Of a DNA stretch of 64,000 nt, positions 45,558 through 57,621 are shown one piece after another. A program made the translations under genes and the position numbers. Below the pieces are notes generated by a model. That model made no database searches and was not told the DNA's origin. It worked only from the letters and a program-made list of their open reading frames with translations. The DNA comes from Tubulanus polymorphus. Lineage: Eukaryota; Nemertea; Palaeonemertea; Tubulaniformes; Tubulanidae. The first letter of the stretch is position 1. Every line of letters starts with the position of its first letter. Location of the stretch: contig NC_134030.1 in NCBI RefSeq assembly GCF_964204645.1, positions 11,902,278-11,966,277 of the forward strand. Direction: 5' to 3'.

Positions 45558-45639
45558 AAATATCCAGAAATGCTCAAACACGTATTAATTTGCTGATTTA
45601 TCCAAACAGGTATGTGATAGTAGACTGACAGGGATGGAT

Positions 45640-45900
45640 TAACCTGTCATAATGATATGAATGATCTCATATCATTGCCCTTTTCCCATCCACCTTTCTA
45701 CTATCCAATCCAACTGACTGATCTTACTAGAGAAATGCAAATGTCCAGCTGATTTATCCAAACGGATAGGTACAGATAGGTACTACTGATAGTAGACTGG
45801 GCGGGATTGATTAACGGGATGGATTCATTATGATATGAATGATTTCATACCATTGCCCTTTTCCCATCCACCTTTCTACTATTCACCAGATGTAGTACCA
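45640..45900. repeat. Local tandem duplications of a gene segment
   Basis: The segment TATGAATGATCTCATA to ATCCACCTTTCTACTAT at 45160-45220 is repeated at about 45645-45715 and 45835-45885, with attached copies of CTGATTTATCCAAACGGATAGG. The duplicated piece corresponds to the GKGQWYEIIHI segment of the decayed gene. Confidence 0.8.
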
Positions 45901-46960
45901 ACTGAGCTCTGACTCATCAATTACGAATGTAGGATACTTATATTTCCATTTCTAATTTCAGCTGCGATTTTTTTCCACGTAATTTTCATCAATCATATTT
46001 GAGATTGAACCACTCTGGATTACCAGGAACAGAAGAGATGCTTTTTGCGAAGAATTCTGTTAAAACACCCTGGTCACTTGGATCATCTTCATCTTTACAT
46101 TCAATACATGCTTGAAACGTTTGCCTATCAGGTAGGATCAAAGTTGTTTTTCTTCATCAGTGGTAGGTGGATGGGCAGCATTGACCAAAATTCTGACGTT
46201 AGACATCAGCTCTTCATTTGTTAGCTGACTTCTCTTATTATCAGGAGTCTTAACTGAAAACCTGTAAACTGAAATATCTCCAACAGGTTGTTGCAGAATA
46301 TGCTCTCTGAAACGTAACTGAGCCTTGATATGTGGATATTCTTATCCTCCAGTATTTGCCAGAATGGGCCGGTTATGAATTTGTTGAGTCCCCACTGCTT
46401 TGCATCCAGCGACACTATAAGAATCAACTAAATCAGCCAGGACTGATTTGAGCAGACGATTCGGATTTTCCAATCTTTCAATATACTCAATCATCAGGTT
46501 GCTTCGATAGTATATATATGATCCATTAAAGAAAATTATGTTAAACCGGTTTCCACGGAATGGCCCTATTTTAACTTTCGATATACCTCTTTCCTTTGCA
46601 AAAATTTTGAAGTGTTCAAAGTGACCATTCTTCTCATCTGCTCCGCGGGCTAAAGCTTTCGCTGCTGTTCTAATGAAGCAAATAGAACCTGGTTCACCAG
46701 ACTGTACGATCTGAGGACTTGTCATGGTTTTGTTTTGATCTTTTTTTATTTCCATTATTGCTGCTTGTGTTGATTCGGCAATTGGACGACACTGTGAAGA
46801 CCGCAAAAGAAACTAGCCATTGATTCACTTGCTTTATGTTCTGCATCCGACGGCAGATCCCAGTTCGCTGTTATTTCTGGCAATATGTTTTTTACCTTCA
46901 TGACATAGTCATGAAGGTTATGAGATGGTAGTAGTGAGTCGATGACGTCATTTTCGTGTC

Positions 46961-48280
46961 GCCACTTATAACTTGTTAGTTGGAGTTCAGAGGAAGATTT
47001 GTCAAAAAAATGAATTCTTTAATCTTATTAATGCAAAGTGTGAAATTTCGCTTTTTAAATATTTCCAAGATGGCGGCCCCCTGTGCCGGTCACTACCTGT
47101 AGCCTACTTCAAAGCAAACCTATCGTGTAATAATTAAAAATCATTTCAATCGATAAACTTTGTTTCGTCAGTAACCGGCACTGACTGGCTTCAAATTTGA
47201 AGTACTTGGGAGCTTCTGTCCTGATTGGTCCGTTTTGTTCAGACAAAATGTCCATAATCAATTTTTCGAAGATTTCATTCTCGTTAAGTCAGTTATCGCT
47301 AAAAGTTCACACTGATCAAAACTTAGACATTTTATATATATTTTTTTCTTGTTTAATTTTTAATGAAATGATTTTTTGCACACCATGACAGATTACTTCA
47401 CACCAGTTTGGCGAGCCACTGGACCATTGGTCCTTCATTCATGTTTTCTGTGTATAGTTTTATGGCTGCACTGAATCCTGCAGTATCTCATGACGACCTT
47501 TAGTGAGTAAGAACACTACATAGATAGGATACCCATTGCGAATTATTGTCATTTAGTAGTGTTGTTCTGCTATTTGTCTGATGCCGTGACGGTGCTTTTG
47601 TGTGTCATTTTACCTCTAATTTTCTCAGGCTTATGAAGATTCCTCTTTCGTACATTTCGTGTATCTTTCTTAAAACTCCCTTGTTGAAGGGATCAAATTT
47701 TTTCCCTTCATGATTCTGTGTGTGGGTGGGGTTTTCAAAAACAATATATCTATTTTTCTATTATTGACAATGTCGTGAAGTGATTGTTCTGGTACCCTGC
47801 AAAGAGCGCTGGTATGCTTTATCGTTGCTTTAAACGAAACACATGGCCTGCCAATCCTCTTCTCCCTCTCACACATCCGAAAAACATTCCGTATTATATT
47901 TTTTCCGTCCTGAAACGTGTTATTACCATTTTCTTTTTCTTTTACGCACTCTTGTTTTTGTATTTGCCGCTCTCTGCCCTCTATCAGTGGTTGCTATCAG
48001 GATGGTGCGCATGCGCATTTAGCCAGAAATTAGCTCGCCATTGTAGCGCTGCAGCATTATGCGGCCGTATGCTGGATAGATATTTGTCGATAGATGACAA
48101 AAAAGGCGGATTTGACAAAAAAGTAGTATATTTCAGAATGCAAATCTTATACTGAAGACATTGATGTATGGATAAGGTGAATCAGTTCATTACGGATCAA
48201 AACGTCACACGGATAGAATGTGTGACAGTAGGTAGTAGGCTCTTTTCTCCTGCTATTTTTTTGGATGTTAAGGTTGGCCC
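46961..48280. other. No gene seen; one YY1-like promoter motif
   Basis: AAGATGGCGGC at about 47068-47078 matches the YY1 consensus and may mark a promoter. No first exon could be supported. Open frames at 47.2 and 47.8-48.1 kb lack motifs. Confidence 0.4.
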
Positions 48281-49481
48281 TTTTTAGCCCACTTGGGACT
48301 TTAGTCCCAGCGGGCTATTGCGTTCACTTTTCGTCCGTCGTCCTTCCGTTCGTCCGTCCGTCCAGTCATTTAAGTTTTGAAGACGCTTGAAGGTAATGTC
48401 TTGATATTTGGTTTATACATGTATCTACCCTAGACACATCTTCAGCCAAGAAACTGGCCCTGTCAGAATCAAGATGGCCGACTGGCAGCCATTGTTCGCC
48501 AAAATCAGCACTTTTTACACGTTTTTGAACTTTTTGAGGGAAATTTTGAAGACACCTTGATCAATTACCTTGATCTTTTGTGTATATTTGAAAAATTGAC
48601 TCAAGATGGTCGTCCTAGGACCCTTTAAGTGCCCAAAAATGTTAATATTGGCCCGAATTCTGAGTCCTGTAGCTTCCTACTGGTTTGCCATTTCTCATTG
48701 CAATTGCATATGGGTATTCTTTGGAAAGTGATGTTTTATACTTGAGACAGGTATTTTTGATCAGCCAATTATGACACGATTGGCGGCCATCTAGTGTGAT
48801 TAGTACTCATTGGTAGGTGGGAAAAAGTTTTTCGACATTATATTGTTACATAAGCATATTCTGTTGCAACAATGAATTAGAAAGTTGTAGCTTATAACGT
48901 GTTCTTTGATTGTGGAGAGTTTCAAGTTCATTGGTTTTTGTATATGGCCACCAGGGGGCGTTGAATGATACAATATCTTAGTATTTCTATATTATATTTG
49001 TACCAATACATATTTTGTTACCACAATCAATTGCAAAGTTGTAGCTGATGACATCATCTATGATTGTGGTGAGTTTTAAGGTAATTAGTTATTTTATTTC
49101 GTCACCAGGGGGCGTTGAATAGTAGAATACCCTAATATTTCCTTATTATATTGGTACCTATGCATATTTTGTTACCATGATCAATTGCAAAGTTGTAGTT
49201 CATGACACGTTCTATGATTGTGGTGAGTTACAAGGGGGCGTTGAATAGTAGAATAACTTAGTATTTCCACATTTAATTGGTAATGAGGCATACTTTGTTA
49301 TCGCAATTAATTACAAAATTGTAGCTGCTGACATGTTTTATGTTTGCGGTGAGTTTCAAGGTAATTATTTTTCTGTATATGGTCACCAGGGGGCGTTGAA
49401 TATTGAAATTGTTAGATTGTTGAGCATTTGAAACCACTTTGAAACCACTTAAGTGGGCACGGTGTCCCTGGAACCTTAGTT
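48281..49481 (+). repeat. AGCCCACTT repeat element, full copy B, with CTCF-like motif array
   Basis: Same structure as copy A at 22.3 kb: TTTTTAGCCCACTTGGG start, CGTCCGTCCGT tract, four tandem monomers, and an end in CCTTAGTTT. CACCAGGGGGCG cores are at about 48948-48960, 49102-49114 and 49383-49395; a fourth monomer has lost the ACC. It is not flanked by the 33-bp Harbinger-like TIR, showing that the repeat moves independently. Confidence 0.85.
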
Positions 49482-51370
49482 TGGATATTTACCTTTTAAC
49501 CGTGGATTTCTTTTTGGCTTAGCTCAAGATTTAAAGGTACCAACTTTGATACTCTGTGGCATGAAAAGTGTTCACCCGACAACTTTTTGGTATAAGAAAA
49601 GTTTGTAGAGGATAGTCAGATTTTTTGAAATATCAAAAAAAATTTGACCTACTTTATCTTTTTTGGGCGTTCGTTAGACGAACGTCCTTATGTGATCGGT
49701 TTGCCGGTTGATGACGCACTTCCGATTTGGTTCACAGACGTTTAAGGTCGTTTTAAAGCCAGTTAGTTAGAGATTTCCTCAAATTCCGCATCAGAAATGG
49801 TGTTTTCAAGTTGGGATTGAATTTGGTTAAAAATAGTTTAGTTTTTGCTGTGCCCTCTTGAAAAAATGCTCTTCACGCCGTTTATGTGACATCACACATC
49901 ACGTGTTGCTTATGACGTAGAGGGTATAGTGATCGACAGAAATGCCATTTTTAAAATCGTTGTATCGTGGATGTTTACTTTAGAGGACCGTACAAAGTCT
50001 CTTTAAAGGTGAGTGCCAACATATATGGTGACTTAACTTAATTCCTTGTGAGCGCACAGAGGCCCTGTGAGAATCTAGAGACGTTCGCAGCATTGAAAAT
50101 TACGTAATGGTCCGCTCGACACGCACACACATGCTATCAGTTTGACCTACGTGACTAAATACAGCCGTCATGAATCAGAAGCAATCCACTTCAAATTTTA
50201 TGAAGTGAATATCATAATTATTATTTATCCGATATACACATAAAAACCTTTAAGAGAAAGGTACTTGGCGTCGGATTCTGTACCAAAAATCCCGGATTGT
50301 TACACTGCATAGTTTTTTTAGTAGGGTTCTTTTAACATTTTGCCTATAAGGCATTTGATTGACACGTGGGGCGGGGCTTGCGATCTGCCGATGACGTCAG
50401 ATGTAAACAATAATATAACCACGTGCATCGCGCACATGTGTAAACAAACCTGGCAACAAATTAGATTTTTTGGCGCCGAAACTTTTTTGATTTTTTCTTT
50501 TGTTTAATGATTTTTCAACTGGAGCCAACTACTATGCCATTAGATTGTACAATCAAGTATTCACGTTTTATAGACTCTCTCTGAAATAATTCTTGTCCAG
50601 GGGACATGTGTTGAAATATCTATTGTCGTTGTTTTTTTATTTTTTTTATTTTTAGGATATAAACAGCCTAGAAGAAACATCATCTGGCAGACACACATTT
50701 GACTACAGATCATATCCTGTTATAAAATGTGTTTAATAAATATTTTACTCAAGTTTTCTTGCCATTAATACATCCTGGCTACTTTTATTTTATGGTTTAT
50801 CTAAGTGCAAGGCAAACATTGGTGGGGTTCCTTTGGCCCTCCGAATATATAGGACCAAAAGGGGTATTTTATGCCATTTGGATTTATTTTTGCTTAGAAA
50901 ATCTATTCCAATACTTTTTGGCGGGCACATTCAAATTCTGAAGGGTAGGACTAGTCCCACCCCTAAATCCACTTGCATTCAGTCTCATGAGAACTAACTT
51001 AAACCGTTAAATCCTTCACCGGCCTCCTACTCAATTTTTTGAATAAATGTAAAACTTATGGCAGAATTTATGGTTGATTCCTCGATTTTTGAATCCCAAA
51101 GAATAATTTTTGAATTACGCAGTAGGATGACACTTGAATAGCCGGTATTCAAATTTTCCAATCAATGTGGGAGGTGTCTGGGTCTACATCCGTTTCACAA
51201 ACGAATGTCCTCTTTTAAAGTTTCTTTCTAGTTTCACCTATATTTTCATAAAACTTACCTACTTTTGTAAAAATATGCCCTCTGAATTTGAGGAAACTAC
51301 ACATTTCAGCCTGCCGCTTTCAACATTCCCTGGAAAGTGTCTTTCTACCAAACGTTGAGGCATTTCTCCA
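49482..51370. other. No gene seen; possible left part of the second piggyBac
   Basis: No coding motif. TTAA at 50038-50041 is followed by TTCCTTGTGAGCGCAC, which shares GTGAGCGCAC with the TIR region of the piggyBac at 29.2 kb and might be the left end of the decayed piggyBac at 51.4-53.8 kb. The match is too short to be sure. Confidence 0.4.
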
Positions 51371-51375
51371 GTTTG

Positions 51376-53786
51376 TTAACGGCCACGAGAAAGTGTGGTT
51401 TCTTTTATATATCCTTCCAGTAGTGATTCGGATGCCATTCGCTGAAATCTTTCATTGTTATGCAACTTGTATATTATGTAGGCATTCAGCATGCACATTG
51501 ATAAGAGGGAATGAAATATTCTTTGAAGATCTATATGGAAATCTGTAGGTTTTTGTACGCTGATCCGAGACGTCAACGCTTCCCATGTATTTGTTATACT
51601 CATTGATACAACTTGGCTTCTTGATGTCCCGAAAATCTGTTTCTGTTCCATGTGCACGTATCTGTTTATCCACACAGTTATTTGTATATACATTTGTGAG
51701 GACATGTACCCTTTTTGTATCATGCCATGCGACAACTAACATTTTTCCATTACGACTGAAAACTGGGCCATCAACTTTAGATAGTGGGGTGTGATGCGGT
51801 TTTATTGACAAAGGTAATCCTTTTCGTTTCACACGTATGGTTCCACAGATACCAGTTTGACGATCACTGAACAATGTAGCGAGTGGTACACTGGTATAAA
51901 AATTGTCCATGAACACAATGTGGCCTTTATCATAGTAATACTCACAAAGTTTATGAACAATTCTATACGTTGCACTGTTCTCATCTTCAGTGTCCACATC
52001 ATTTCGATCAGCAGCAGCATTGGGTTTTCCTGTGTAAAGAATCCAATCTAGTATATATGCTGACTTGGAATCTGAGAGAAAAAATGCCTTGTACCCCCAT
52101 TTATCTGGTTTATTTGGGTAGTACTGCTTGAATGTACTTCAGCCTTTGAAAGCAATTGTTATTGCATCTAAAGCTATGTGTTGTGACGGCACATAAAATT
52201 GCTTGAATTTAGGTATAAGTAGTTTTATTTTGAAGGCTCTCACATGACCTGGTTCCCCACGTGGTATTCTGTTCTCATTGTTGACAAAGTGAAGTAAACT
52301 CATAATCAAGGTGAACCGATCTCTTCTCATTATTTTTTTGAACCCAGGAAGAAAGCCACTAAATATTTGGATGGATATATGAAAGCTGTGGGTACTGGAG
52401 TGTGTAATGGGTAGTGTAGTGTGATCTGTGTGCATTTGTGGCCAGCACACAGATCACATTGTTCATTGGGGTTTAGTCCAGGACTCGCGAGATTTTCAAC
52501 AACACGGAAGTAACATGTAATAAATGATGACTTGAATTGCATGACTACCTACCACCCCTCATTATTGTTGGATAAGTAAACATTCCGCACTGACTAAAAA
52601 TTAGTAATAATAATTAATAACATTTTAGAAATGGCCAGAATTTTAACTTAGGTTCTATCTCATTTTTATTTTACAATTGCGATTGGTATAAATTTTTTTT
52701 AAACGGCCGTGAAGGCTTCATGTTTCGTCTGCAATTCACTGCAAATCGTTACGCAACTACGCACATTTCAGTGTTTTTGGCAGCTGTACACTCGATCGGC
52801 ACCGTTCGTGACTCGCTTCACTGCGGAATTATCATTAATTAACATCGCCATATCACATCATCAACTTATATTGTGCCTTAAAACCCTAACAGCCGAAATA
52901 ATTGAAATGCACACACGATTTCTATCATTGAAAATTGAGAGATTGGCCAAGTTTGTGTTTGCTGCTTCGCGTAAATCCCGCGCGGTGGCGCCACCGAGCG
53001 GAGTGCGGCCGATGCGTCCAGGTGTTTCTGTTGTCCAGTATAGTTCCAGTTTCCAGTATAGTTCAATTTCATGTTTTTCTGCCAGTCCCATTATGAATCA
53101 TATAGAAATAAAAGCTTTCATTTCATGTATTGTTACAGGTTTCCATTCACGAAATCTCGACCTCGGTTTTAGATTCACTTTATTTTCAAGAAATTGTGTC
53201 CCGTACCTATTTGTTTCTGTAACAATGAGCAGCACTCATCATCATCAAGAAATAATGGTAAAGAGTCTATAGGTTTGATTTCTACTGGTAGGGCTGGGCC
53301 GGAATATCCAGAATTTTCAGTGTAATCCTTCAGCCAGGAACATAATTTTCTGGTTCGTTCGCTATTTTTCATGAACATTCTACGGCAATCTGTTTAACGG
53401 TTAGGCCTAACAGTCTCCATTCATTAGCATTACAGTCATCAATATGATGAGGAAGGGGCTGCTTTCTCTAAGTGGAATTCGTCTAGGCCTGTTGATCATA
53501 TCTCCCCTGCAGCTCATTGATATGCCTCTTCCTCTCCTTCGATTTCCCCGGCATCGAGACCGAGTACGCCCCGGCCTTGGTTTGGCGCAGTATTTGGGGT
53601 GTACAGATCTGGGGGGGGTTGGAGATCAGCGGAAAAATGTATTAGTTACACTTCCTGGTTCATCATATTCACTTTCACTAGCTAATTCCTCTTCATTTGA
53701 GCTCATTTCGTCTTCAGAACTGCTACTACTATCGGCTTGGATGAGCAATGAAGCCTCATCTACTGAAAATTTACGATTGGCCATGT
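51376..53786 (-). pseudogene. Decayed second piggyBac transposase
   Basis: From the N-terminus: MANRKFSVDEASLL with SSSSSEDEMSSNEEE (about 53780-53640), ENSGYSGPALPVEIKP (53.3 kb), MGLAEKHEIELYWKLE (53.1 kb), RDRFTLIMSLLHFVNNENRI with IPKFKQFYVPSQHIALD (52.2-52.3 kb), KGHIVFMDNFYTSVPLA (51.9 kb) and YNKYMGSVDVSDQRTK (51.6 kb). These match piggyBac blocks in order and include the three aspartates. Stops and frameshifts separate them, and about 0.5 kb of unrelated CpG-containing sequence lies between 52560 and 53060 (an intron or insertion). The family differs from the intact piggyBac at 30 kb. Confidence 0.85.
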
Positions 53787-53971
53787 GCACTAACAAATAG
53801 GGCCTTTTTCACTAAGACTTTGAAAATGAACAATATATTTTTTTGATATTTTATTGATGCGTATAATTTCTGCAATCTGGTGGATCATTTTAGAACTTTC
53901 ATCTGCAGTTGGATGAATCCCAGCATGGTCTAACTGGAGCTAAGTGCTGGATTGCAAAATTGCTCTTCCCG

Positions 53972-53986
53972 CTGTTAAAGGGTTAA
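53972..53986 (-). repeat. Possible right end of the second piggyBac
   Basis: TTAA at 53983-53986 is preceded by CTGTTAAAGGG, so reading inward the element would start CCCTTTAACAGCGGG. The CCCTT start and AGCGG word resemble the intact piggyBac, whose TIR is CCCTTCGTGAGCG followed by G. Confidence 0.5.
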
Positions 53987-54298
53987 GGTTGGCCCTTAAA
54001 AGGGCCGTTTTGACGGGAAGGACAGAGTCGGGAATAAGACCACGTATAGATTGGTTGCGATCTGGATGCGTGATCGCCAAAAGCACCCACGTGTTCTCAG
54101 CCAAGTAATCCGCTATCAGTGCACGATTCAACGGGCCATCACTTTAAACTTCGCTTTCGCTCACTGCCACATCGCCTCTAGGCGGATAGTTGTTACGGCT
54201 GTAACTGGATTGCGGAAGTTGACCGTACGGTTAACAGTGCCATGTTGGTATCCAAGTTCGCTAATCTGAATGTACACCTGCCACATAGGCCTATCTGA

Positions 54299-54541
54299 CT
54301 ATATGGTGGAGCCGGGCCGAATCCTTTGATGAATGATCGCTAACAGCGTGGCAGCGTTTCTCCTGGGTAACAGGATAAGGAAACCTTCTCTCGTCTCTGC
54401 CTCACAGCCTCCGAATATCCACTGATCTGCCGTGATTCGTCCCTGATACACATACATCGTGGCAGAACTGGTTCCACAATGGTGTGCTCTGGTGTGCTCT
54501 GATTGTATTTTAAATTCATGCATTGTATCGGCAACAATCAT
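54299..54541 (-). pseudogene. Merlin/ISXO2-like transposase fragment
   Basis: GRITADQWIFGGCEAETREG followed by NAATLLAIIHQRIRPGSTI matches the central block of ISXO2/IS1016-type DDE transposases (GR...eQWVFGG...tLlpiI...I.pGttI), whose eukaryotic form is the Merlin superfamily. The first catalytic residues upstream and the SD-W block downstream are lost. The remains are 80 codons long. No TIRs were seen. Confidence 0.65.
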
Positions 54542-54611
54542 GCCCCGGCTTTATTCAGCACTTCAGCTCCTGATGTACATGAGCCCCAGCAACTACCACA
54601 ACTGAAGATGG

Positions 54612-54726
54612 CATTTTTAGCCCACTTTGGACTTAAGTCCCAGCAGGTTAATGCGTTCACTTTTCGTCCATCGTCCGTCTGTTAACGGAATCCAGTTATT
54701 TTGGGAAGTTTCGAAGACGCTTCTGG
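54612..54726 (+). repeat. 3'-truncated copy D of the AGCCCACTT repeat
   Basis: Only the 5' end is present: TTTTTAGCCCACTTTGGACT through CGTCCATCGTCCGTC to TTCGAAGACGCTTC. No monomers and no CTCF-like motif. Confidence 0.85.
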
Positions 54727-55789
54727 ACACCGCCAAGCTACTCCGTCGATGTAACGTGCCATGCCTTGCTCCCTACATTGACATCCTCAGTTCAGACGCA
54801 CTAAATCATCTGCCAGCAGGCCATTCTGTCGACACCAGCCGATCGTATGTCGTCTATCATTCTTAAAACTTTCACCGATCTGTATCAGCGAAACGAAGTC
54901 GAACTCTGCCATATCTGGAATGTGTGCCATCTTCTTACAGAAACAAATGTTATGAACAAATAAAGCAGACCAATGACGACTTATATACTATTCACCCATG
55001 AAAAAATCCAAAAGGCTCACGGTTTTTTACCACATGCAGGGATTGCCAATGTAAGTCTTTGATCATGTCTTGATTGACTTGGGAAACAATAACTCTTCTG
55101 ATTTTTGTCATGGACGTAGGAGAATCATTTCAGTTAACAAATGAAATTCTTCAATTGCTGTGCAAAAAAGAATTAACAAGTTGATGATACAAATAAATCT
55201 TTTTATTTATATATTGTTTTTTTTTTTTTGTATATTACATCTGTCTAAGATTGTGGACAGTCTAAAAATTCAAAACTTTTTGAATTGAATCTCCTATACC
55301 GATGAGTAAGCGCCTGGGGAGGCCGGGCTGCTGTGGTTGAAATGTGTCAATAGCATTGTGTGACCGCGTTCTCAGGCAATAAAGTCAAACCTTGTTACAA
55401 CGATGTTCTTGGGGCAAAATAAAAACTTTCTTGTATCCGATACTTCGTTATAGAGGTTGGAGAAAAAAAAGAAATCGTAGGATGTTGTATAGTTGCTCCT
55501 CATTGGTAGATAGAAAAAGGGTTTTTGCAGAGTTCAGAGTACTTCTTTCATCACCTCACAATGGCAATGTAATAAATTTATATATTATAAGCACGTCAGC
55601 AGTCAGCCGCTTGTGTCTGCTATTGCATTTGTATATACCCGCGTCAGCGGTAGACCCCCGGTCTGTGCATATAGGTTACAATATACGACTCCATGTATTG
55701 TTCAGTCACTCTCACACAGTGGCACAAAACTCCTTTTATACGATAAAGATCTTGATGGTTTCGGTTGAGTGAGTTAAGATCTCAGCGAT
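54727..55789. other. No gene seen
   Basis: Sequence without a recognised motif; a T homopolymer at about 55215-55230 and several short frames. Confidence 0.5.
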
Positions 55790-57400
55790 GATGGATTTCA
55801 GATGGCTGTATATCATAACATTATATCATTTTGGACACATCAAATTAATAATGTTTATGAGTATTCAACTATAGCCTGAGTTTGAAATCAATATTATTTA
55901 GGGAAATAGGATGCTAAAAATAGAATTCAGGAAGGAATGGAATGAATGTTTACTATAGGCCTACCTCAAATGTTGTGCTAGGGACTGTATCTCTGTTGTA
56001 TTGTTGTACACATTCACCAATGTGTTTCAGAGTAATTCTTGAACCTGCACTGACCTCTATTCCATCCCAAAACTTTGGAACAAGGGTGTTGTTATTGTCA
56101 TCAGAGAGATGCACATCAGTCCTTTTACCAACTCTGAATTACCTAGATTCGGCTTAAGGCCAAGAACCAAGTGACTCAAGAAAATTCAGGATGGAGTTCA
56201 GTTGGCTGTATATCGTAACATAACATAATTTTGGACACATCTACTTGATCATGTTTATGAGTATTATACAATAGCTTGATTTTAAAATCAATAAAATTTT
56301 GTAAAATAGGATGCTTAGAATAGAATTCAGGAAGGAATGGGATGAATGTTTACTATAGGCCTACCTCAAACGTTGTGCTAGGAGTTGACTGTATCTCTCT
56401 TGTGTTGTGTACGCATTCACCTCCATGTGTTTCATTGCGATTTCTTGAACCAGCACTGACCTTAACCCATCCCTTGGGAGAAACTTTGCAGCAAGTGTGT
56501 TGTTATTGTTATTAGAGAGATGTACATCAGTTCTTTTACCGTGGCTCTGAATTAACTTGATTCAGCTCATAGGTCCAGGACCAAGTGACTCTGCTCAGAA
56601 AATTCAGGATGGATTTCTGATGGCTGTATATCGTAACATAACATAATTTTGGGCACATCAACTTGATTATGTTCATGAGTATTCAACAATAGCCTGATTT
56701 GAAAATCAATAATATTTAGTAAAATAGGATGCTAGAAATAGAATTCAGGAAGGAATGGGATGAATGTTTACTATAGGCCTACCTCAAACGGAGTTCACTA
56801 GGAGTTGACTGTATCTATGTTGTATTGTTGTACACATTCAACTCTATGCGTTTCAAAGTAATTTCTTGAACCAGCACTGATCCTACAGTACAGTAAGGTC
56901 AGTGCTGGTTCGAGATGGAGTAAGTTACTCCATCCGAAAACTTTGCAACAAGTGTGTTGTTATTGTCATCAGAGAGATGCACTTCGGTCCTTTTTCCAGG
57001 GCTCTGAATTACCTTGATTCAGCTTATAGGTCAAGGACAAAGTGACTGTCAAGAAAATTGAAAATGGATTTCAGATGGCTGTATATCGTATCATAACATA
57101 ATTTTGGACACATAATCTTAGTGATATTATTTATGAGTATTCAAGGATAGCCTGATTTTAATATCAATAATCATATTTAGTAAAAAGGATGCTAAAAATA
57201 GAATTCACGAAGGAATAACATGAATGTTTACTATAAGCTACCTCAAACGTTGTGCTAGGTGTTGACTGTATCTCTGTTGGTGTACGAATTTACCTCCGTG
57301 CTTTTCATAGTAATTCTTGAACCAGCACTGACCTCTACTCCATCCTGAAACTTCACGACAAGTGTGTTGTTATTGTCATCAGAGAGATGCACTCCATTCC
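55790..57400. repeat. Tandem array of ~405-bp units
   Basis: Four units begin near 55800, 56205, 56617 and 57074 with GATGGCTGTATATCGTAAC and share TTTACTATAGGCCTACCTCA and TCTTGAACCAGCACTGACC. The fourth unit is incomplete. On the minus strand each unit holds an exon-like segment reading VHLSDDNNNT, best preserved in the last unit. The third unit is longer because it contains a 40-bp inverted templated insertion near 56885-56925. Confidence 0.88.
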
Positions 57401-57621
57401 TTTCTGGCCAACAATTTAGCAGAAACAGCCTCTCCGACTTCATAAGCATTATTAGCTCGCTTATTTTTAGCAGTTATGCCAAGTGCATGAAGACAGGAAT
57501 CGCCATTAAGGTCAGTGGTCCTTTTTGTCGAAGATACCAACATGTATACCTGAATGTTAGCCATGGTGAGCGAAAGATTCACAATGAGAACCCTGTTTGT
57601 CGTCACTTGCCAAAGTGGCAT
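57255..57621 (-). pseudogene. Exon-like fragment at the end of the tandem array
   Basis: Two overlapping minus frames read ANNAYEVGEAVSAKLLARKE and then GVHLSDDNNNTLVVKFQDGV with EVSAGSR. Pattern and spacing suggest a small beta-rich domain (Tudor- or SH3-like) but I cannot name it. Its second half has been amplified in the array at 55.8-57.4 kb. A frameshift separates the two halves. Confidence 0.4.

Larger units (their letters stand above)
44000..46960 (-). pseudogene. Decayed conserved gene (second copy of the NRFN family)
   Basis: Read on the minus strand the fragments appear in order: LHDYVMKVKNILPEITANWD (46.9 kb), SGEPGSICFIRTAAKALARG and RGNRFNIIFFNGSYIYYRSN (46.5-46.6 kb), ITGPFWQILEDKNIHISRLS (46.3 kb), a duplicated WRVIEDRQIHILELTKYITE with STAEFMTGKMIPFDDEKLKA (45.0-45.2 kb), KPNMKHISMEAYIMFSLNNT with EWLNS (44.7 kb), and FYGLWQSVEQVQNMITKVLK (44.4-44.5 kb). 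They form one collinear gene broken by stops, frameshifts and internal tandem duplications. I do not recognise a function; no DDE, RT or zinc-finger motif is visible. Related fragments are at 25.5 kb and 61.8-62.1 kb. Confidence 0.6.

Noticed and set aside
52709-53272. 187-codon plus-strand frame
   Set aside because: Antisense to the decayed piggyBac exons; no motif of its own.
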